Assembly: GCA_032622095.1 (NCBI GenBank)
Contig: CP136067.1
Coordinates: forward strand, 45,119,549-45,183,548
Source of the DNA: Siphonodentalium dalli
Taxonomy: Eukaryota; Mollusca; Scaphopoda; Gadilida; Siphonodentaliidae
Direction: 5' to 3'
Length of the DNA: 64,000 nucleotides
Shown here: positions 56,941-64,000 of the stretch, in pieces
Layout: each line of letters begins with the position of its first letter
Position numbering within the stretch: position 1 is the stretch's first letter
Notes under the pieces: generated by a model
The model's input: only the letters and a program-made list of their open reading frames with translations
Database searches by the model: none
What the model was told of the DNA's origin: nothing
Program-made: the position numbers and the translations under genes

Positions 56941-57348
56941 CTGAATTTAGTGTGTCCGACATTTGCAGAATGAGGTCCCCAGAGGGTGAATTTAGTGATG
57001 CTAACCCTTACAACAGGCTAGCATAACCAAATACACCCTCGATGCCGAATCGATGGACCTCATTTTGCTTAGGCCTCATCTTCTGGGAAGTATCTAGAGT
57101 ATCAAATTGACATTTTTAGTTACTTTTTCTGTTCTATTCAGTTAATATATCCCCTAATTTGGAGAAGATTAAAAGCATAATCGATGTGCCAAATAGGTGC
57201 ACATCACCAACTTCAACTGGAGAACTTCAATCAGAATGAGGTCCTCAGAGGTGAATTTGGTGATGCTAGCCCACTTTGCGGGATAGTGTCATTAAATTCA
57301 ACCTTTATAGGGACCTCATTTTCCAAATGTCAGACAAACTAAATTCAG
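56941..57348. mobile_element. MITE family IV (intact copy)
   Basis: The ends CTGAATTTAGTGTGTCCGAC and inverse GTCAGACAAACTAAATTCAG have inverted similarity continuing for about 60 bp. No coding capacity. It serves as the uninterrupted reference for the copy split by foldback A. Confidence 0.75.
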
Positions 57349-58084
57349 ACTTGGCTGTCCAATATTATTTTCTTAACCACCACGTACCCAGGTGAAATCA
57401 TACCCTGATTTTTCAAAGAAAAATTGGGGGATATATTGCATTTAATTTGTCTGTCTGTCTGTCCTTCCATCCATCCATCTGTTGGGGTGTCTATCCATCC
57501 ATCCATCAACAATTGTTTTCTTCTCCAGATCCATACTAAAGACCGAATGGGTTTATATATTTTGGTGTGGATGTTCGCTAGGTGACTCCAAATGCTCTGT
57601 GTGGTGTACTTGTTTGGATAATGTACATACCTCACAAATAGGACAAAATTTGAACACATGACATACTCGTCTAGCCCACGCAGCGAAAATGGGACCGACA
57701 CCCCAACCACCCCGGCTATTCATGATTATGACCTTTTAAAAAAAAAACTCAGGGTTGAGCTGCGTATCAGTTTGAACATTGGTTTCAAAGTGTGATACAG
57801 AACGGATCCACTGCACTGTTACCAGAACAGCATGTACAATAAAGAGACAGACAAATGGATTATTTATTTGAATGTTTATGTTTGGATGTTTATTGCTTAA
57901 CAATGTCGATGTAAAACGAATAATAGAAATAATTTCACTTGTTGAAATTTCAGTGTGGCTAAATCCAGACAAATATTCAATACATTTCATTCAATATAGT
58001 AGACTATAAGATCTTTTAAAAATAATTTATTAAATTTTTGTAACAATTTGTCAGGTTAAGGAATAATCTTGATTAAATCTTTCA
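57349..58084. other. Stretch without gene; microsatellites
   Basis: GGGGGATAT near 57,427 leads into (GTCT)n and (CATC)n runs at 57,451-57,517, a composite typical of molluscan intergenic DNA. The short frames lack domains. Confidence 0.45.
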
Positions 58085-58328
58085 TGACGGGAGCTGGGCT
58101 GGTGCAGCTTTAAAGATCCTGTGCCAGTACATTCTCTTATATATGCGGGTCTCCCAATCGGGAGCCTTGTATATATAAGAGAATGCACTGGCTCACAAGG
58201 TAAAGGTAATTATTGTTATAGGCCAATGCATTCTCTTATATATGATAGGCTCCCTATGGGAAACTCGCATACATGTATATAAGAGAATGCATTGGTACAT
58301 GGTTTCCGCGAAATTTCACGAAGCTCCA
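58085..58328. mobile_element. Twin-hairpin element, second diverged copy
   Basis: Matches 18,959-19,205: GACGGGAGCT start, hairpins at about 58,122-58,192 and 58,224-58,296 with ATTCTCTTATATATG words, and the GGTACATGGTTTCCGCGAAA end. Confidence 0.7.
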
Positions 58329-59053
58329 GTATGGAAGCTAGTGTTATATAAATGCATCATATCGAATCCCAAACGATTTATGAACAATTTGTGATTCGGT
58401 ATGATTCCATTAAACTTTGTACTTATATTAGGATGCCAAGATTGTTATTTATAATTACATCTCAGTGAAAATTATTCACAAGAAAGTGCATTTTGAGTTG
58501 AAAATATCTTTAAAATTTGTGAACTAAAGTTCACAAAATTTAACAATAGCGATTTTACCTGTTGCCATTACAAAATTCCTACATAGCATTTACTTCTGCC
58601 CTAATGTAATTATCCTATTGTATCCACTCTATTGCCTGCATAAAGTCTGCCTCATAAATGTTACGTTTATTAGGTCAATGTAGCTCTATTAGGTCAATGT
58701 AGCATTATTAGGTTAGTCCTACTTTCATGACGTAATTGCATATGCAAATTGCGCAGGTAACTAGTGACGTCAACTGACCTAAATGACATCATTGTGATTT
58801 TGGGAACTTTTTATCATCCACAATTGATACAAAATTTTTAAACGGATAAGTGTTTCTGTTCTAAAACATTTATAAACCGTTAGTACAATGCCAGCTTAGA
58901 ATAACTATAAAAAAAAACAACGAACTATTTCGCTCTAGCTGCACTCCCGGTTTTTGCAATTCATGAATGCTAATTAGTTTACTTGACCTAATAAATGTAA
59001 GGGCGTCATCAACGTAACGAATGCGAAACTGAGGAAAGTGACAAGATGGTGTC
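58329..59053. other. Stretch without recognised gene
   Basis: Short repeated TTAGGTCAATGTAGC words near 58,670-58,700; otherwise nothing recognised. Confidence 0.4.
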
Positions 59054-59158
59054 GCTTAAACTGTTTATGTTCACTCGGGGGATTTGGCATCTATTGGACT
59101 CGAAAGAGCCTCGCCCAATAGATGCTCAAATCCCCCTCAGGGCATAAACAGTTTAAGC
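59054..59158. mobile_element. Hairpin MITE, 105 bp
   Basis: GCTTAAACTGTTTATG and its near-inverse CATAAACAGTTTAAGC, with GGGGGATTTG and CAAATCCCCC inside. Near-perfect palindrome. Confidence 0.7.
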
Positions 59159-59254
59159 AACAACACTAGCTACATATTCTACATAATATACATTAGAATA
59201 TTGGGAACTGATGGCAAAATACAATAGAAAATGAAATGGATGTAATTATCTAGA

Positions 59255-59790
59255 TGATATTACTTGGTTTGATATCAGCCTGAAGCAGGGACCAGCCTAG
59301 GGGGCGACGTGGGCGAAATGGTCGCCCTGTGTCCTGTGTGGCTGCAAGTCGCCCTGAAATGACATCAGGGAGAAGTGGATGTCTCCCTAAAAAAAAAATA
59401 AAAAAATATTTTTTTAGTTAAATTTTTAATCTCCCTGAAAAATTGGTGACTGGATGATCTACTGCTCAGCATAACACTTCCAGTTTATCCTCACCCATGT
59501 AGAACATCTATTGTGGACATAATAACAGCTAAAACAATCGGTTCTAATCAATAGTTACTAGCGACAAATAGTCGCACTAACGCTCCACTTCTCCCTGGTA
59601 AGCGCACACTTCTCCTTATTTTTCCAAGAGGGAGAAGTCACTTCTCCCTATATTTTGACCCTAGGCTGGTCCCTGGCCCGAAGTAACCTCATATCAGCCT
59701 GAGACCAAGGTCGAAGACTTACTAGTATATGAGGTTACCGAGGGCTAATGTCAGGCCAATAATATCAAACCAACCAATATTATCATATAT
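59255..59790. mobile_element. Palindromic element hosting a hAT MITE
   Basis: TTGGTTTGATATCAGCCTGA at the left and AATATCAAACCAA at the right form the ends. An inner GAGGTTAC/GTAACCTC pair lies at 59,683-59,742. The left arm is broken by the 390-bp hAT-type insertion. Confidence 0.6.
59286..59675. mobile_element. hAT-type MITE with 8-bp TSD
   Basis: Perfect 17-bp terminal inverted repeats, CAGGGACCAGCCTAGGG. The flanks GCCTGAAG (59,278-59,285) and GCCCGAAG (59,676-59,683) form an 8-bp duplication with one change. CAGGG ends with 8-bp duplications are characteristic of hAT. The interior repeats GGGAGAAGT-type words and has no transposase. Confidence 0.82.
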
Positions 59791-60402
59791 CATATTTATT
59801 AATTAGATCGCCTCTCAGTAACTGCGTAATATCGACAACTCTTTCAAATGACTGATGCCACAAAAATATATGTCTACAAATTATTTAGTAGTGAGGTAGA
59901 GTTACAGCATGTCGTAAAACCATATTAATCGGATTTGTGTTGTGGTAAAATGATATTACTCGGAATGGTGATGTGGTAAAATGACATTACTCGGTTTAAG
60001 GGCAAAAATGTCATATCTATCTATCTTCATTCATATACCAAAGTTATATCAGATACCATGTGTAGGAGGGTTAAAATGAAATTGATAAGAGCATTCCTGG
60101 TCATATAAATTGTATGATATGGAATTCCAAATACTGAATACCCTATAATAATATATAAACACAAAAATCAAATTGGTTTCCATGTTTGATAAAATATGTG
60201 GATTAAAAACATTTTAACATTGGTATGTTTTAAGAAAAGATAAGAATTATTTTGTTATTGAAAGTAAGAAATAGAGAATGTTATATAAAACACAAGAGTT
60301 TTTGACTTACCCAACAACACAAAAAGGCCTGCTTGGTGTATAATTAGATGTATACACAAGCTTGTTCAATAAGCAATTTAAACAAAACATAACAAAGGTG
60401 TA
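59791..60402. other. Stretch without recognised gene
   Basis: A near-duplicate GTGGTAAAATGATATTACTC / GTGGTAAAATGACATTACTC pair lies at 59,942-59,994. Otherwise nothing recognised. Confidence 0.4.
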
Positions 60403-62146
60403 TGTTAAAGGCACGGGCGGCGTTCGTTGCAGAAATATTCATATTTGTTCAATTCGCCCCCTCAACAGACGGAATATTAACATATATATAGTTTTGTTCA
60501 TATGCCAAACATAATCAGCTAGTAAATAGTATATTGTCGTCAAGACGTACTATGGTGAATGTAAACAAGAGCCTGCTCGTGTTGCAGAAGTTTTGCTTCT
60601 GTTTACATAACACAGCGCAATTCTATTGATTAATCACACACAAATGATATAAACGCTCTTTATTATTTCCATATCAGGAAAACAGTAACAAACTAGAATG
60701 CACTCACTGGAGCTGCCTATATATACTTTCGCCCATCACACATTTGGCATGTTTTGTGGTGTCTTACCAACAACAGTTTGAACCACGGGTGCTGGCTCCT
60801 CGTTTGAGAGATCGATAACAAAAATCTAGATATAAAATCTCAGTTCATCCATCGCTGAAATACATGTAGTTGTGTGTACGGATAGAATATCTCTGTTAAC
60901 TCAAGTTGGTATATTACACTAATGATAGTCTTAGAAATACGTACGAGTTGTTTGACATATTTATAGAACAATATAGATATCGTTCATATAAAGGGTGTGA
61001 AGTCGATTGGTTGCTGATGATGCTATATTATATACCAATTGGGTTAAATTACTAGTTTGACTAGAATGATATCAAGTGTGTATGCCATTGCACTTCAGTG
61101 GCAAAAAACATCAAAGTAAATTACAGATACCGACACAATTAAATAAAAGACACGCGACCATTGGCTAGTCTTTATTTAACAGTGTGTCAATGTGAACATG
61201 CCCTTAGTGACTGATCTACAGTCTTCAGGAACATATCATCAAAATGTCTATTGCGTTGAGAATGAGAAAGCTTGTTATCCCAGTTAATTAATAAGGCATT
61301 TTAATAATCCACATTCACATTTTTCAGTGCAATTGTTTTTCAATTGAACCACGCGCTCGACTGTTTTGCCGGACATGATTTATATGCACCAGGATCTTTC
61401 GAAAATGTTTTGAACTTTCCAGAAATATGTTCGCACCTCACTGTCTCTGCGAAAAAAAAAGAAGATTCCGCACGCATCTTTTAGACTTGATCTCAATTAT
61501 AATAATAAAACACGAAGTTGTTGGCAGATGGAATGGTCTAGCCTGTCCGTGTAATACGAGTCTCAGCTGTCTGGACATCGACGCAATCATGTCTGGTGTT
61601 TTGAGCGCCCATGTAGCTTGTGATGTCCTGATGTGCGTCATGACGTCATGGCGTCTTGATCGGTTTCCAGAAAGAAATCATTCAATATTGTTCATTTATG
61701 AACGATTTATTACCAAAGTTTATATGTGGATTTAAATTACAATTGATGCAACCATTTCATATTAGCGAGTGTGCATTCTTTACAGTATAAACTTCCGGTA
61801 TGACGTAACATGTTCGCGGAAGGACAGATAAACAGATAAACAGAGATCCGGACCGAAAACATTACTTGCGTCCAGCATAGACTGGCGCAAGTAATAACGC
61901 TCTTTATGTTTACCATATCCGGATCTAAACAAAAGCCAGGTTCTGTAACGTTTTTTGCTTTTGTTTACATAACAAAGGAAAAACATTTGACAATAACATT
62001 CTGTTTATGCCATATTTCTGATTGGTATAAGAACATGGTCTGTCTATATTTTACTATTATTTCTGTTTATGGCGGTTTTTGACGGAGGTGAATATTTTAA
62101 CAGCATACCCACCGCCAACGCCGCCTGTATCTTTAAACCCTATCTT
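60403..62146. repeat. Possible inverted-repeat element, 1.7 kb
   Basis: TTAAAGGCACGGGCGGCGTT near 60,405 faces AACGCCGCCTGTATCTTTAA near 62,118. Inner inverted-like similarity (GAATATT; TTTGTTTACATAACA words at 60,602 and 61,960) is weak. The 102-codon frame at 61,427-61,735 has no recognised domain. Confidence 0.4.
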
Positions 62147-62355
62147 TAAACCCTATAAAAGTATACATAGGAAGGGTCTATTATTAATTTTTGGGAAATG
62201 TTCAGATAATGGTTGTAGTTTGTTGAACTTATAGTCTGAACATTTCCTAAGGGATAAAAGTTACTACTCATCAATGAGTATTTAGTAAAGAAAGGGTTAT
62301 ATGGACCTTACAGACAGGTTGCATCGTCAACATTGAATGCTTTGCTACATCTATA

Positions 62356-62886
62356 GTAATGCCCCAAATAATCAACTCCTTGACCACAGCAGAATTATGG
62401 GTAACTTTTCAGGATCTAGTTGGAAATATGGCAAAAAGCCATATTTCCGACTAAATCCTGAAAAGTTACCCTCTCAGTGAGAGCTTTCCGATGAATGGCA
62501 ACAAGCCATATTTCTGACTAAATCCTGAAAAGTTACCCATAATTCAGGATTTAGTATGGAAATATGGCTTGTTGCCATTCATCGGAAAGCTCTCAGTGAC
62601 ACCTTTCTGATGAATGGCAACAAGCCATATTTCCGACTAAATCCTGAAAAGTTACCCTCTCAGTGAGAGCTTTCCGATGAATGGCAACAAGCCATATTTC
62701 TGACTAAATCCTGAAAAGTTACCCATAATTCAGGATTTAGTATGGATATATGGCTTGTTGCCATTCATCGGAATGCTCTCAGTGACAGCTTTTTCCGATG
62801 AATGGCAACAAGCCATATTTCCAACTAAATCCTGTAAAGTTACCCATAATTCTACTGTGGTTAAGGAGTCGATTATTTAGGGCATT
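62356..62886. mobile_element. Palindromic MITE family V, complex rearranged copy
   Basis: The same outer ends as 56,110-56,316 enclose several head-to-head and tail-to-tail copies of the arm. GGCAACAAGCCATATTT, ACTAAATCCTGAAAAGTTAC and GAAAGCTCTCAGTGA alternate orientation. Length is 531 bp against 207 bp for the simple copy. Confidence 0.75.
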
Positions 62887-62979
62887 ATTATATATGCATT
62901 GCTAGCATCAAATGCACCAAACTTACTATTGCTGATTTCCATCAAACCTTGTTAATCTAACTGTTTCAATAAGTTAAAG

Positions 62980-63420
62980 GCACTCAATCTGATTCAAATT
63001 TCCCCATATCATCAGATTCCAACAACAACAACAACAACATGTTTTGAAATGCTTCTTCAGTTATCAGAATCGATTAGTTGCCCAAAAATAATGCAAACAT
63101 TCAACTATAGTATAAAATTGCCCAAAACATGTTATTTATCAACATTTTGTTCAACAAAATCTGGCCTGATTGTCAGGTTTCTAACAACCAAAGCCGCTTG
63201 ATTTTAGAGTTATCCATCTTCATCCGCAATTTGGTCCGAGACCGTCATTTTTACAACTTTTTATCAGGCTGTAAAAAATTACACATCTCGAGACATAACA
63301 AATTTATAAAATTGATATCTGATCACTCTGAGATTTGATGGGTGAGTTCCTCGACTCAAATCAAATATTTTTTACCACCGAGGCCAAAGAAAGAGTATTT
63401 TGGGAGCGTTAATTCAGATT
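62980..63420 (+). repeat. Dispersed repeat family II (longest copy)
   Basis: Begins TAAAGGCACTCAATCTGATT, includes an (AAC)n run near 63,021-63,039, the CTTGATTTTAGAGTTATCCA block and the GATTTGATGGGTGAGTTCCT block, and ends near GAGCGTTAATTCAGATT. It is the most complete copy and defines the family layout. The frame at 63,129-63,338 is a by-product. Confidence 0.7.
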
Positions 63421-64000
63421 ATGCATCATTAAATGTCATATAAATTAAAAGCAGTAACAACCGAAAAGTTTAAAGAAAACTTTTTGGCTATAACTCACTT
63501 ATAACATTAATCGAAATTAGAGTTATTTCTTATAATTTAATCTCAATGTCTAATGTTCCACAACAAATTTCCACAAAATTAGATAACTTCTTTGTGATCA
63601 ACAATTATGACTTGCCGCAGGGGAAAAACCTGTCAATCATGCATCCAGTTGAAGAAAAACTAGAAACTTCCATTTTCATTGGTTGGTCAATTAAAATTAA
63701 CAAATCTGGCATCTTGCCAAACATGTGTGGGCTGCTGTTCACGGAAATGTGCTTTATTGAAGAGCAACGATACCATCAATCGATCGTGACTACAGTTATT
63801 GAAAAACATCCTTAACTAATCGACAATCAATTGTTTTATAGTATTACGTGAATTGACAGTTTATGATTAAATTATTTGTAAATAACCTTAACGGAATTGA
63901 TTCATTACCAATTAATTCATCAGTCTCCATTTCTGTTAAATGTGACATAGAAAATACACAAAGCCATTAAAAAAATAAGATTGTTAAAATTATTGATGTA
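63421..64000. other. Stretch with unrecognised 89-codon frame
   Basis: A frame at 63,546-63,815 (starts MSNVPQQISTKLDNFF) is open on the plus strand with no recognised domain, signal or splice context. It may be chance in AT-rich DNA or an exon fragment. Nothing else is seen. Confidence 0.25.

Overview
The window is intergenic, repeat-saturated DNA from an animal nucleus, most likely a marine invertebrate and plausibly a bivalve mollusc. The evidence is indirect. I see no bacterial operons and no long host genes. There is a non-LTR retrotransposon with an animal-type endonuclease and reverse transcriptase, a KRBA2/Ginger-like integrase gene with a spliceosomal intron, many MITE-like palindromes, and degenerate intergenic repeats of a kind common in molluscs. 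Species assignment is inference.

Layout. 1-5.9 kb: inverted-repeat elements, including a Mutator-like one with a 9-bp target duplication at 3691-4856. 5.98-9.5 kb: a minus-strand LINE with endonuclease and reverse transcriptase, split by one AT-dinucleotide slip. 9.6-15.2 kb: a palindromic element, degenerate tandem repeats and a short repeated motif. 15,317-16,638: a complete small DNA transposon with perfect 43-bp ends, encoding a truncated two-exon integrase. 16.7-25.4 kb: palindromes, a truncated LINE copy, and a 392-bp piggyBac-type MITE made of twin hairpins; a second copy lies inverted at 46.1 kb. 25,389-41.8 kb: a 4,085-bp segment duplicated in tandem, each copy ending in an array of 33-bp monomers. 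The second array exceeds 8.8 kb (about 265 monomers) and keeps one frame open for 2,980 codons. 43.9-45.6 kb: a foldback element. 49-56 kb: a Harbinger-like element and a large inverted-repeat element containing a head-to-head minisatellite. 56-64 kb: more MITEs, one a hAT-type nested in another palindrome.

The most unusual content is a pair of foldback elements (25,898-27,363, with its duplicate at 29,983-31,448, and 43,925-45,644). Their inverted ends are arrays of exactly 16-bp units. All four ends carry 19 unique bases before the first unit, both elements are flanked by 8-bp direct repeats, and no array has a length error, although the unit sequences differ between the two. The second is the 33-bp array, with higher-order duplications of 70 and 32 monomers and 31-bp relatives at its edges.

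No tRNA, rRNA, CRISPR array or confidently host-encoded gene was found. The only recognisable proteins belong to mobile elements.
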